NCBI GenBank assembly: GCA_016282015.1
Contig: JAEEJS010000042.1
Span: 1-41,923, forward strand
Origin: Bacteroidales bacterium
Lineage (GTDB): Bacteria > Bacteroidota > Bacteroidia > Bacteroidales > F082
Length of the DNA: 41,923 nucleotides
Direction of reading: 5' to 3'
A model generated the notes under the pieces. It searched no databases, had not been told where the DNA came from, and saw only the letters and a list, made by a program, of their open reading frames with translations. Numbering within the stretch: position 1 is the first letter of the stretch; the number at the start of each line of letters is the position of its first letter. Positions 32,925 to 40,831 of this stretch are shown piece after piece. The position numbers were made by a program, and so were the translations under genes.

Positions 32925-33839
32925 ATGAAAAAATCTTACTCCGTCATCCGTAACATCTTCGCCGTCATCGGCATACTTGCCGTTATCGCATTTATCATCG
33001 GTTGGACATTGTATCCAAGATATGATATTTACATCGAAAAAAGCGGCTTGTCACAATTTGACGAACGTGTCGAGTTGCTGAAGGCATCAGGGGCTTATGC
33101 CAGCGACACCACCAGTTTCGAAATGAGAATCGTTCAGAATGAGGCTCGGGCAAAAGAGATTAGAGATTATTTCCAACTTGACACCCTCTTCCCTGCCAAC
33201 GCCACCACTTGGGAGAAGACCCTCGCAATAGGAAAGTTCGTAGCTTCAAACATCCCACATGCCAACCAAAAGAAATGGCCTAACCATATCAACGCCATTG
33301 GGTTATGGGAGTATACCAAGAGTGTTGAGCCGGCTTTCAACTGCCGTCTGCATAGCATCCTGACATTTGAACTTCTTCTTTCAGAAGGTATCCAAGCAAG
33401 ATATATAACCTGCATGCCTGAAGATGAGGACGACAACGACTGCCACGTCGTCAACGAAGTGTGGCTTCCCGAACTGAACAAATGGGCTATGATTGACACC
33501 GATTCAGGTGGCAATTACATCTCGGATATGGATGGCACCCCATTGTCACTCAAAGAGATACGCGAGCATTACATCGCTGATACCAAGATACTTACACACA
33601 AAAAATTTGGAAAAGGAAGCGAGAAAAAAGATTGGTACTATTCCTACATGGCGAAAAACACCTATTGGTTCTCCTGTTGGGGAACGTTGTCGTATTATCA
33701 GGAAGATTACGAAGTTGAGGACGTCGACCGTGACAGCTACGTCAATCTCGTTCCATCAGGATTTGAGCCGTTCAACATCGGAGGCGGCAACACCGTCACC
33801 ACCGATGCAGAAAAGTTCTGGGATGCAGGCATTCAGTAA
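32925..33839 (+). CDS. Membrane-anchored transglutaminase-like protein
   Basis: A 304-residue protein with an N-terminal signal anchor (NIFAVIGILAVIAFIIGWTL). The exported domain is transglutaminase-like: AFNCRLHSILTFELLLSEGI with Cys140, DCHVVNEVWLPELNKW with His174, and AMIDTDSGGNYIS with Asp191. This Cys-His-Asp order is that of the papain-like transglutaminase superfamily, whose bacterial members are proteases or cross-linkers, or are inactive. The C-terminal ~100 residues are unrecognised. It is monocistronic and ends directly against the stop of the convergent gene. Substrate unknown. Confidence 0.78.
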   Translation: MKKSYSVIRNIFAVIGILAVIAFIIGWTLYPRYDIYIEKSGLSQFDERVELLKASGAYASDTTSFEMRIVQNEARAKEIRDYFQLDTLFPANATTWEKTLAIGKFVASNIPHANQKKWPNHINAIGLWEYTKSVEPAFNCRLHSILTFELLLSEGIQARYITCMPEDEDDNDCHVVNEVWLPELNKWAMIDTDSGGNYISDMDGTPLSLKEIREHYIADTKILTHKKFGKGSEKKDWYYSYMAKNTYWFSCWGTLSYYQEDYEVEDVDRDSYVNLVPSGFEPFNIGGGNTVTTDAEKFWDAGIQ

Positions 33840-34259
33840 CTACTGATTGCTTATCGTCTCGTACTTCTCGTAGGTGTCTTTGATCTCATCGTAATAGTCG
33901 GTGAGCACGAAGACATGGCCGAACATGCCCAATGTCAGAGGATAGACCTCACCTTCATATGTGAATTTGCCGACGTTGCATACAAAATAGTCTTCAAGGA
34001 AGAGCATGCTTTCAACCATGAACTTCAAGACCGACTTATAGACTTCTTCCTGCTGCAGATACTGCATTGCCACCGCTTTGTCGATGCCGTAGTCTTCCAA
34101 TATCTCGTCAAACTCGTCACCTTCAATGACTTTGTCCTCCAAAAACATTGCAAGTTGTTCAGTGGCGACTACATAATGCTTCTCAATGGGCGGCACGGTA
34201 ACCTTCATCACGAGGACAAGGGCGACCAGCACAAAAATGACAATCCATATTTTCTTCAT
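33840..34259 (-). CDS. Small membrane-anchored protein, possibly DUF4359-like
   Basis: A 139-residue protein with an N-terminal membrane helix (IWIVIFVLVALVLVMKVTVP). It is followed by EKHYVVATEQLAMFLEDKVI and a soluble domain ending ...YDEIKDTYEKYETISNQ. The helix-then-TxPxxExH layout is reminiscent of DUF4359 proteins, but I hold this loosely. Its stop abuts the stop of the transglutaminase-like gene with no gap. It diverges from the 5-formyl-THF cyclo-ligase operon and has its own -7 box. Function unknown. Confidence 0.6.
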   Translation of the reverse strand: MKKIWIVIFVLVALVLVMKVTVPPIEKHYVVATEQLAMFLEDKVIEGDEFDEILEDYGIDKAVAMQYLQQEEVYKSVLKFMVESMLFLEDYFVCNVGKFTYEGEVYPLTLGMFGHVFVLTDYYDEIKDTYEKYETISNQ

Positions 34260-34275
34260 AGCTGTAAAATTTTCA

Positions 34276-34283
34276 CAAAAGTA
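34276..34283 (-). promoter_or_regulatory. -7 box for the small membrane-anchored protein
   Basis: The minus strand reads TACTTTTG, matching TAnnTTTG, 17 bases before the ATG at 34259. Confidence 0.5.
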
Positions 34284-34295
34284 CTATAATTTTTG

Positions 34296-34303
34296 TAAAT
34301 TTG
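34296..34303 (+). promoter_or_regulatory. -7 box for the 5-FCL operon
   Basis: TAAATTTG followed by C, 18 bases before the ATG at 34321; divergent with the preceding box. Confidence 0.6.
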
Positions 34304-34320
34304 CAAAAAATTTTAATACC

Positions 34321-34509
34321 ATGGCAGTAACAATAGCATACGTAGTCGGCGTCATCCTTGGAGTGGTGGCAGTCCTTGAAATCCTCAGTCAGCCAATCAA
34401 CACCTTCAGCAAGATTATCATCAGCATTCTGGTGGTTATTACAAGCTGGGTGGGAATAGCCGTCTACTATCTCCTCCTGAGAGGCAATCTCACGAAATAT
34501 TTCAGATAG
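34321..34509 (+). CDS. Small two-helix membrane protein (PLDc_N-like)
   Basis: A 62-residue protein with two membrane helices (VTIAYVVGVILGVVAVLEIL and IIISILVVITSWVGIAVYYL) ending LLLRGNLTKYFR. The second helix plus YYLLLRG resembles the PLDc_N domain of short membrane proteins. The ATG at 34321 is preferred over longer frames, which would start upstream of the promoter. It ends 1 base before the 5-FCL start, so the two are co-transcribed; a functional link is not evident. Confidence 0.7.
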   Translation: MAVTIAYVVGVILGVVAVLEILSQPINTFSKIIISILVVITSWVGIAVYYLLLRGNLTKYFR

Positions 34510-34510
34510 T

Positions 34511-35035
34511 ATGGACAAAAAAGAGCTCCGCGCCAACATTAAACTGCTTAAGAAACAGCACACTAAGGAACAGCTGCTTGAGCAGTCGGAGTTGATTTTG
34601 GCTAAATTAGAGCGGCATCCCGATTTTAGGAATGCCCGCATTGTGATGCTTTACAGCGCTTTGCCTGACGAAGTGCAGACCCAGGCCTTCCTCGAGAAAT
34701 GGCGTCATGAAAAGAAAATCATTCTTCCCACAGTTGTAGGCGACGACATTATCCCAGTGGAACTTGCCGAAAACACAGGCTTTGCCGTCGGTGACTTCAA
34801 TATTCTGGAGCCTCAAAACGAGCCTTACACCGGAGGTTATGACCTGATAGTGGTTCCTGGAGTAGCTTTCGACCGCAACGGCAACCGCATAGGACGAGGC
34901 CGTGGCTATTACGACAGGTTTCTCTGTAAACACTTGGATGTCAAACGAATAGGAATATGCTTCGACTTCCAACTTGTCGATAAGGTTCCAACGGAGCCGA
35001 ATGACATAATAATGGACGAGGTGATTTCGTTGTAG
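34511..35035 (+). CDS. 5-formyltetrahydrofolate cyclo-ligase
   Basis: Converts 5-formyl-THF with ATP to 5,10-methenyl-THF, returning the stored folate to one-carbon metabolism. The 174-residue protein shows the family's N-terminal basic helix (MDKKELRANIKLLKKQHTKE) and VMLYSALPDEVQTQAFLEKW, then LIVVPGVAFDRNGNRIGRGR followed by GYYDRFL, the ATP/substrate signature. It ends with the usual IGICFDFQLVDKVPTEPND. Length is normal. 5-formyl-THF is a by-product and inhibitor of GlyA, whose gene lies convergently just downstream (35170-36450), a suggestive neighbour. Confidence 0.93.
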   Translation: MDKKELRANIKLLKKQHTKEQLLEQSELILAKLERHPDFRNARIVMLYSALPDEVQTQAFLEKWRHEKKIILPTVVGDDIIPVELAENTGFAVGDFNILEPQNEPYTGGYDLIVVPGVAFDRNGNRIGRGRGYYDRFLCKHLDVKRIGICFDFQLVDKVPTEPNDIIMDEVISL

Positions 35036-35036
35036 T

Positions 35037-35168
35037 CTTTAGTCATTAGTTGTTAGTCTTTAGTAATCTGACAAAATAAAAAGAGCTGCAAATGCAGCTC
35101 TTTTTGTATATTAGAACTAAATTCTAAAGACTAAATTCTAAAGACTAAAGACTAAAAACTAGAGACTA
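35037..35168. repeat. Inverted clusters of TTTAGTCTTTAG-type repeats around a terminator
   Basis: The left flank has TAGTCTTTAGTCATTAG and TTAGTCTTTAGTAATC. The right flank has the complementary CTAAATTCTAAAGACTAAA units, repeated at least three times. Left and right arms are reverse complements, so the whole stretch could form a cruciform or long RNA stem that includes the central terminator. Confidence 0.6.
35078..35105. terminator. Bidirectional terminator between 5-FCL and glyA
   Basis: AAAAAGAGCTGCA (35078-35090) and TGCAGCTCTTTTT (35093-35105) are perfect complements. The A and T runs serve as U-tracts for transcription from either side. Confidence 0.88.
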
Positions 35169-35169
35169 A

Positions 35170-36450
35170 TTACCAAGCGAACAATGGACGATCTGCCATC
35201 ATTTCGTTGACTTTGGCTTTCACTGCCTCGAGTTTCTTGGTGTCGTCGATGTGGCTGATGACGTCGTCAATCAAGTCAACGATTGGCTCCATCATGTCTT
35301 CCTTCAAACCACGTGTTGTGATAGCTGGAGTACCGACACGCAGACCTGAGGTCTGGAATGGTGAACGGCTGTCGAACGGAACCATGTTCTTGTTGACTGT
35401 GATGTCAGCCTGAACGAGGGTGTTCTCAACCATCTTACCTGTGATTTCCGGGAACTTCGAACGGAGGTCAATAAGCATCAGGTGGTTGTCTGTGCCACCG
35501 CTGATGATGTTGTAACCTCTGTCGGTGAATGCCTTTGCCATTGCAGCTGCGTTCTTCTTCACCTGGAGGATGTACTCGAAATACTCGTCTGTCAAAGCCT
35601 CGCCGAAAGCGACTGCCTTTGATGCGATAACGTGCTCGAGTGGTCCGCCCTGTACGCCTGGGAACACTGCACTGTTGAGCAATGCCGACATCATCTTGAT
35701 TTCGCCCTTAGGTGTTGTAAGGCCCCATGGGTTCGGGAAGTCTTCACGCATCATGATCATACCGCCACGTGGTCCGCGGAGGGTCTTGTGTGTGGTTGTT
35801 GTCACGATATGGCAATACTCGAGAGGATCGTTGAGGATGCCGCGGGCGATGAGACCTGCCGGGTGTGAAATGTCGGCCATCAAGATGGCGCCGACTGAGT
35901 CAGCGGCTTTACGCATGCGTGCGTAGTCCCAGTCACGTGAATATGCTGAAGCACCGGCGATGATGAGTTTCGGCTTGTACTGAGCCACTTTCTTCTCCAT
36001 ATCGTCGTAGTCGACCATACCGGTCTCTCTATTCACTTCGTATGCAACCGGTTTATAGAGAATACCTGATGAGTTGACCGGTGAACCGTGTGAGAGGTGT
36101 CCGCCGTGTGAGAGGTCGAGACCCATGAATGTGTCGCCTGGCTGTAAGCAAGCGAGAAGCACTGCCATGTTGGCCTGTGCGCCTGAGTGAGGCTGCACGT
36201 TGACGAATTTTGCCTGGAAGAGTTCACCAGCGCGGTCGATAGCAATCTGCTCGGTCTGGTCAACAATCTGGCAACCGCCATAATAACGCTTTCCAGGATA
36301 ACCTTCAGCGTATTTGTTTGTCATCACTGAGCCCATGGCTTTCAACACCTGGTCGCTGACAAAATTTTCAGAAGCGATAAGCTCGATGCCGTGCATCTGA
36401 CGCTCTTTTTCCTTACGGATAAGGTTAAAAACCTTTGTATCTTTCTTCAT
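35170..36450 (-). CDS. glyA: Serine hydroxymethyltransferase
   Basis: PLP enzyme that interconverts serine and glycine while loading tetrahydrofolate with a one-carbon unit. The 426-residue protein carries [39 protein letters not shown] and [13 protein letters not shown], then [20 protein letters not shown] with the Schiff-base lysine at 222. FNVQP-like and [12 protein letters not shown] (the Asp that pairs with PLP nitrogen) are present. All key residues are intact. It is monocistronic with its own promoter and a bidirectional terminator shared with the 5-FCL operon. It acts in the same pathway as gcvH (16671) and 5-FCL. Confidence 0.96.
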   Translation of the reverse strand: MKKDTKVFNLIRKEKERQMHGIELIASENFVSDQVLKAMGSVMTNKYAEGYPGKRYYGGCQIVDQTEQIAIDRAGELFQAKFVNVQPHSGAQANMAVLLACLQPGDTFMGLDLSHGGHLSHGSPVNSSGILYKPVAYEVNRETGMVDYDDMEKKVAQYKPKLIIAGASAYSRDWDYARMRKAADSVGAILMADISHPAGLIARGILNDPLEYCHIVTTTTHKTLRGPRGGMIMMREDFPNPWGLTTPKGEIKMMSALLNSAVFPGVQGGPLEHVIASKAVAFGEALTDEYFEYILQVKKNAAAMAKAFTDRGYNIISGGTDNHLMLIDLRSKFPEITGKMVENTLVQADITVNKNMVPFDSRSPFQTSGLRVGTPAITTRGLKEDMMEPIVDLIDDVISHIDDTKKLEAVKAKVNEMMADRPLFAW

Positions 36451-36523
36451 GTTAAAAATATTTAGTTGATATTCAATTATTTACAAATTCTTTTCTTGGA
36501 AAAATATCTTTTATTTCAAACTT

Positions 36524-36531
36524 CAAAATTA
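36524..36531 (-). promoter_or_regulatory. -7 box for glyA
   Basis: The minus strand reads TAATTTTG, matching TAnnTTTG, ~74 bases upstream of the glyA ATG. The leader of ~65 bases is too short for a glycine riboswitch. Confidence 0.5.
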
Positions 36532-36563
36532 TAAATTTTTATTCAATTACCAACATTTTTAAT

Positions 36564-36571
36564 TAAATTTG
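36564..36571 (+). promoter_or_regulatory. -7 box for the polyprenyl synthase operon
   Basis: TAAATTTG followed by C, 18 bases before the ATG at 36589. Confidence 0.6.
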
Positions 36572-36588
36572 CAAATTCATTATCGGAT

Positions 36589-37563
36589 ATGTCGAATCTT
36601 GAGGATATAAAAAAGGTTATCGCACCGGAACTTGAGCGTTTTGAGGCATTTTATGCCGACGCCCTGCATTCCGACAACCCGCTTTTGGACAGAATCGGAC
36701 GCCATACCTTGAAACACAAAGGCAAGCAGTTGCGTCCGGCTTTCGTCTTTTTGGCGGCCAAATGCTTCGGCCAAGTGAATGAGAGTGCCTATAGGGCAGC
36801 TACTTTCATTGAGTTGCTGCATTCCGCGACGCTCATACATGACGATGTGGTTGACGATGCCTCTGAGCGTCGCGGCTTCGCGTCCATCAATGCCATGTTT
36901 AAAAACAAAATAGCTGTGCTGGCAGGCGACTATCTCCTCTCAAAAGGCATGATGCTAGCTTTGGAAAACCATGATTATCAGATGCTTGACCTGATTTCCG
37001 AAGCTGTGCGCAATATGAGTGAGGGCGAGATATTCCAACTCGATAAAGCCAAGAATTTCGACATCATGGAAGACGATTATTACCAAATCATAGAGAAAAA
37101 GACCGCCTCGATGATAGCCTCCTGCTGCGCCATCGGCTCCATCTCGGCGGGCGCCACCCCCGAACAAGTCGAGACTATGCGACAATTCGGCCTCAACGCT
37201 GGCAAAGCCTTCCAAATCCGTGACGATATATTTGATTATCAGCCGGATAATAATACCGGTAAGGGCTACGGCAACGACATCCGCGAGCACAAGATGACCC
37301 TGCCGCTCATCCACCTGCTCAAAGAAAGCTCAGCCTTGGAAAGAACATTGATAATCAACCGTATCCGTCTTAGCGGCAAGCGCAGACGCACTGTCGACAG
37401 CATAATCTGCAAAGCAAACGAAAAAAACAGCCTCGCCTACTGCGAAGAGAAAATGAATCTCTTCATCCGTCAGGCTGAGGATAACTTGAATACAATAGAA
37501 GATTCCGAGGCTAAAAACGCCCTGAAAGACCTGATGTTTTACTGCATAAAACGCAACAACTGA
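36589..37563 (+). CDS. Long-chain polyprenyl (e.g. octaprenyl) diphosphate synthase
   Basis: Extends isoprenoid chains for the quinone side chain. The 324-residue trans-prenyltransferase has the first Asp-rich motif LIHDDVVDDASERRG (DDxxD near 84-88) and the second motif FQIRDDIFDYQPDNN. GKQLRPAFVFLAAKCFG and the KTASMIASCCAIGSISAG helix are also typical. The residues upstream of the first Asp motif are small (ELLHSATLIHDD), consistent with long products rather than farnesyl. Menaquinone is the expected end product in Bacteroidales; chain length cannot be read. Its TGA overlaps the next ATG (TGATG), so translation is coupled to the barrel protein. Confidence 0.92.
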   Translation: MSNLEDIKKVIAPELERFEAFYADALHSDNPLLDRIGRHTLKHKGKQLRPAFVFLAAKCFGQVNESAYRAATFIELLHSATLIHDDVVDDASERRGFASINAMFKNKIAVLAGDYLLSKGMMLALENHDYQMLDLISEAVRNMSEGEIFQLDKAKNFDIMEDDYYQIIEKKTASMIASCCAIGSISAGATPEQVETMRQFGLNAGKAFQIRDDIFDYQPDNNTGKGYGNDIREHKMTLPLIHLLKESSALERTLIINRIRLSGKRRRTVDSIICKANEKNSLAYCEEKMNLFIRQAEDNLNTIEDSEAKNALKDLMFYCIKRNN

Positions 37564-38231
37564 TGACAACTCCGAATTATAGAGCCCTTATCGCCAACAC
37601 AAGGCGCGCCATATCACTTCTGGCATTTCTGGTAATATGTATCACTGCCAAATCGCAGGCCTTCTATGGCGGCTTGGCCTTGGGCGGCGTCACTTCACAG
37701 GTGGAAGGCGACAACCGTGCCGGATGGGACAAACTCGGTTTTACAGCCGGAGCTTTTGTTGGTTTGCCTCTGAACAACACCTTTTCGGCACAGATGGAGC
37801 TGAAATATGTGCAGAAAGGCTCGCATTCCGACTCCGACAATCCCGTTCCGGGCGATCCTTATTCGTTAAAGCTGGACTATGTGGAACTGCCGGTGTTAGT
37901 CTCCATCAACCTCAGCGCCCTGTCCATCAACGGCAAGCCCTGCAAATGGATTTCATTCGAGCTTGGCGCCAGCCTCGACGTACTGGTGCGGCATAAAGAA
38001 AGCGTAAACGGAGTCTCCGACGGTCTGCCAAACTATTGGAACCGGCTGTCGGCAAGCAGTCTCATCGGCATCAAATTCACCATAAAAGACAAGTACGAAA
38101 TAGCAGCACGTTCGGTCAACTCCATCACTTCGGTGTACAAAGGCAACCTCAGCAACGAGAACTCGGTGCGCTTCGGCAGGCACGGAGCTTTTAACGACCT
38201 GCTCGAAATAGTATTATTCTACCGTTTTTAG
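37563..38231 (+). CDS. Outer-membrane beta-barrel protein, PorT-like family
   Basis: A 222-residue protein with an N-terminal signal (SLLAFLVICITAKSQ), preceded by a long basic lead. An eight-strand-type barrel follows: FYGGLALGGVTSQVEGDNRA, then LGFTAGAFVGLPLNNTFSAQ, and MELKYVQKGS. A strand LDYVELPVLVSINL is the hallmark of Bacteroidetes PorT/OMP_b-brl_2 proteins. It ends on a strand with Phe (LEIVLFYRF). PorT is a T9SS accessory in some species, but most family members are uncharacterised barrels. It overlaps the polyprenyl synthase stop and converges on a T9SS subtilase gene with 2 bases between the stops. Confidence 0.78.
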   Translation: MTTPNYRALIANTRRAISLLAFLVICITAKSQAFYGGLALGGVTSQVEGDNRAGWDKLGFTAGAFVGLPLNNTFSAQMELKYVQKGSHSDSDNPVPGDPYSLKLDYVELPVLVSINLSALSINGKPCKWISFELGASLDVLVRHKESVNGVSDGLPNYWNRLSASSLIGIKFTIKDKYEIAARSVNSITSVYKGNLSNENSVRFGRHGAFNDLLEIVLFYRF

Positions 38232-38233
38232 GA

Positions 38234-40819
38234 TTATCTCAAAACGGTGATTTTCCTCGTTTTAGGACCTTCCTTAGTTAGGATAATCACATAATACATA
38301 CCATTCGGACAATCGGCCAGCTTCAGATTGACTCTGTCGGCATTCACCTTAGCGTCATAAACCGTCTGTCCCAGGGCTGAAACCACGGTGACTCTCTGTG
38401 CGTCCGCACATTCTATATTGATTTCATCCTTGGCAGGGTTAGGATAAACCGAAATCAGGGCATTATCCGTCTCCTCCAACCCATCATAATTCTTCATCAA
38501 AGGATCAGACCACACTATACTCAAACCTCCATCAACGCTCACTCCGTATTTGTACAATCCGTCCGGAAGGCTAATCCAGTCATAGTCAACAAACTGAGCG
38601 TTTGGCACATCTTCAGCCACCACAGTCTGCTCGCCCGAATCACAATCCATGCGGTAGATAGTGAACGGATTGCCTACAGTGACATCGTCAATGTAAAACT
38701 CGTTCGCATACTCGCCCTCGGCAAGCTGGTTGGCATACATCCACTCTAGCAAGTGGTTGCCCGGGCTCAATGTCACAGTGTATTTTGTCCATGGCACAAT
38801 GTCCTTAATGGTCTCGCCATACTGCAGATTGTCAATCAGGAAACCTCCGCCGTTCAAAGGGAAGCAGTCTATCTTGGCATAGTAGCTCACAATAGTTGTG
38901 GTTGCCACGTTAACCGCGAGGGTGATGCTGCTTGTAGAGAACATAGCCTTGTTGGTGGAACGGACGCAATACGAGCCGCTGTGCGGTGTCTCCATTATCA
39001 CTTCCCATGGGCTTGAGGCGTCGTTTATCCACATTTGCTCGTACAGACCGCCCGACTCGAAACCGTCGTATATGCAATCCGGCTTGTTCCATGTCATAGC
39101 TACACTTGATTCGTTGACTACAGTAGCCTGAACCTCCATAGCCTTATCCACATGGGCATAGTTTGAGGGCAGTGTAAGCATACCGTTGTTCAGCTGAGCC
39201 TTAACGTAATATGTATATTTTCCGGCATATGTCAGATGGTCGGTGTAAACCGGCGATGTAAGGTTGTTCGCGACAGCCAAACCGTCACGATAGACATTGT
39301 ACGACACTGCATTTTCAGCCTCTGTCCAGCTCAAAGACACATATTCTCCGTCTAAATTGGCTTGAAGATCGGTAGGTCCGTGATGATACAAGGCGTTGAT
39401 AGCCGCCAGGGCGTCGATACGACCCGAACCTGTCATATTGTTTTTGACAGTGTTGCCAGCATTTGCTGCCGTCAATTCTATAATTGAATCAAGTTCAGCG
39501 GGCATAAGCTCCGGATTTGCGTCGAGCAGCAAAGCCAAAACGCCAGCCACACAAGGAGTCGCCATAGAAGTGCCGTCGTATGCCACATAACCTGTTACTG
39601 TCTGATAATTCAACGAAGTGACGTTCGCTCCCGGTGCCGAGATGTCGGGACGAATCAAACCTGGCTGAGAAGCGTCGCCATTCTCATATGGATAATCATT
39701 ATAATCGCCAACGTGCGGGCCGGCCGCCCATGTCACAGGACCCACCGACGAGAAGCCGCAGTGTGTATCGTTTGCATCGGTCGCTCCCACACAAACTACG
39801 CCTGAAGTGCCACCAGATATCAGGTTCACCTGATCGGGATGCAGCCATGGCGGTGGGCAGTTGCCAGGACATTCCACATTGAAAGGCACAGCATAGGTGT
39901 ATTGTGTATCACCGACGTTACCGGCAGCTACAGCCGCTATTATACCGGCGTCTTGCACTGAGATAAAAAGGTCACGATAAGTTGACGAAGGTCCCATTTC
40001 AGGATCGCCAAGAGACAAATTTATAATGTCAGCACCATGATTCATGGCAAAATGAACACCTGAAATCAGATCACTGTCGGTACCGTATCCTGACGAGTCC
40101 AGCACCTTGACTGCCATGATCTTGGCGCCTGGGGCTATACCAGTCTGTATGCCAGCGTTACCTTGTCCTGCAATGATACCTGCCACATGCGTTCCATGGC
40201 AGTAGTCATCCATAGGGTCGTCATCGAGATTACACATATCATATCCGTGATGAGGGAAATATTCACCGCCATCCCACATGCTGCCGGCAATGTCGACATG
40301 ATTGTAATCGACACCGGAATCGACAACCGCCACTATCACACCGTCGCCGTTATATCCGGTCGAACCGTTGTAGTTCCATACCGCCGGAGCGTTGACCTTG
40401 TCCACATGCCAAGCAATGTCTTTTGATTCGCCTGACTGCGACTCAACCATATCAGGAACCATCTTTTTCTTATCATCACGGTAAACATAAGCTACATCCT
40501 CCCGTTTTTCGAGCAGAGCTATCACATTTTCAGAAGCTTCACAACGGAAGCCGTTGAAACCCCAATACTGCTCTATACCGCTCACCTCATCCCTAAAACC
40601 TTGTAAAAACTCCATCACATCCTGCTGTGACGCGTAGCAAAAAGCCATTCTCTCACTGATGACAAAATCGCGTCGCTCAGCCTTGGTCATGTTCCTGGTC
40701 TGACGCGACAACTGAGTGTTGTCATACTTCTCTGACATCACGACAATCACCCTCTGCGACTGTCCAAAAGCAGTGCTTAAACACATTAAAAGCACCAAAA
40801 AAGCCAAAAATCTCTTCAT
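38234..40819 (-). CDS. T9SS-secreted subtilisin-family serine protease
   Basis: An 861-residue protein: signal peptide (MKRFLAFLVLLMCLSTAFGQ) and a propeptide-like region to ~140. The S8 catalytic domain has the triad Asp167 (VIVAVVDSGVDYNH), His208 (CHGTHVAGIIAG) and Ser418 (YDGTSMATPCVAG). An Fn3-like segment follows (~480-560, LSWTEAENAVSYNVYRDG), then a jelly-roll-like region. The C-terminus is a type A T9SS sorting domain from SVYPNPAKDEINIECADAQR to MYYVIILTKEGPKTRKITVL. The sorting domain predicts export through SprA (9483-16583) and surface attachment or release. All catalytic residues are present. It lies 12 bases downstream of the barrel gene at the window edge, likely in the same transcript. 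Confidence 0.94.
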   Translation of the reverse strand: MKRFLAFLVLLMCLSTAFGQSQRVIVVMSEKYDNTQLSRQTRNMTKAERRDFVISERMAFCYASQQDVMEFLQGFRDEVSGIEQYWGFNGFRCEASENVIALLEKREDVAYVYRDDKKKMVPDMVESQSGESKDIAWHVDKVNAPAVWNYNGSTGYNGDGVIVAVVDSGVDYNHVDIAGSMWDGGEYFPHHGYDMCNLDDDPMDDYCHGTHVAGIIAGQGNAGIQTGIAPGAKIMAVKVLDSSGYGTDSDLISGVHFAMNHGADIINLSLGDPEMGPSSTYRDLFISVQDAGIIAAVAAGNVGDTQYTYAVPFNVECPGNCPPPWLHPDQVNLISGGTSGVVCVGATDANDTHCGFSSVGPVTWAAGPHVGDYNDYPYENGDASQPGLIRPDISAPGANVTSLNYQTVTGYVAYDGTSMATPCVAGVLALLLDANPELMPAELDSIIELTAANAGNTVKNNMTGSGRIDALAAINALYHHGPTDLQANLDGEYVSLSWTEAENAVSYNVYRDGLAVANNLTSPVYTDHLTYAGKYTYYVKAQLNNGMLTLPSNYAHVDKAMEVQATVVNESSVAMTWNKPDCIYDGFESGGLYEQMWINDASSPWEVIMETPHSGSYCVRSTNKAMFSTSSITLAVNVATTTIVSYYAKIDCFPLNGGGFLIDNLQYGETIKDIVPWTKYTVTLSPGNHLLEWMYANQLAEGEYANEFYIDDVTVGNPFTIYRMDCDSGEQTVVAEDVPNAQFVDYDWISLPDGLYKYGVSVDGGLSIVWSDPLMKNYDGLEETDNALISVYPNPAKDEINIECADAQRVTVVSALGQTVYDAKVNADRVNLKLADCPNGMYYVIILTKEGPKTRKITVLR

Positions 40820-40831
40820 GATATTAAAAAA

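Noticed and set aside
36451..36588. Glycine or folate riboswitch upstream of glyA
   Set aside because: The AT-rich 138-base divergent gap shows no tandem aptamer-like stems and is fully used by two promoters.
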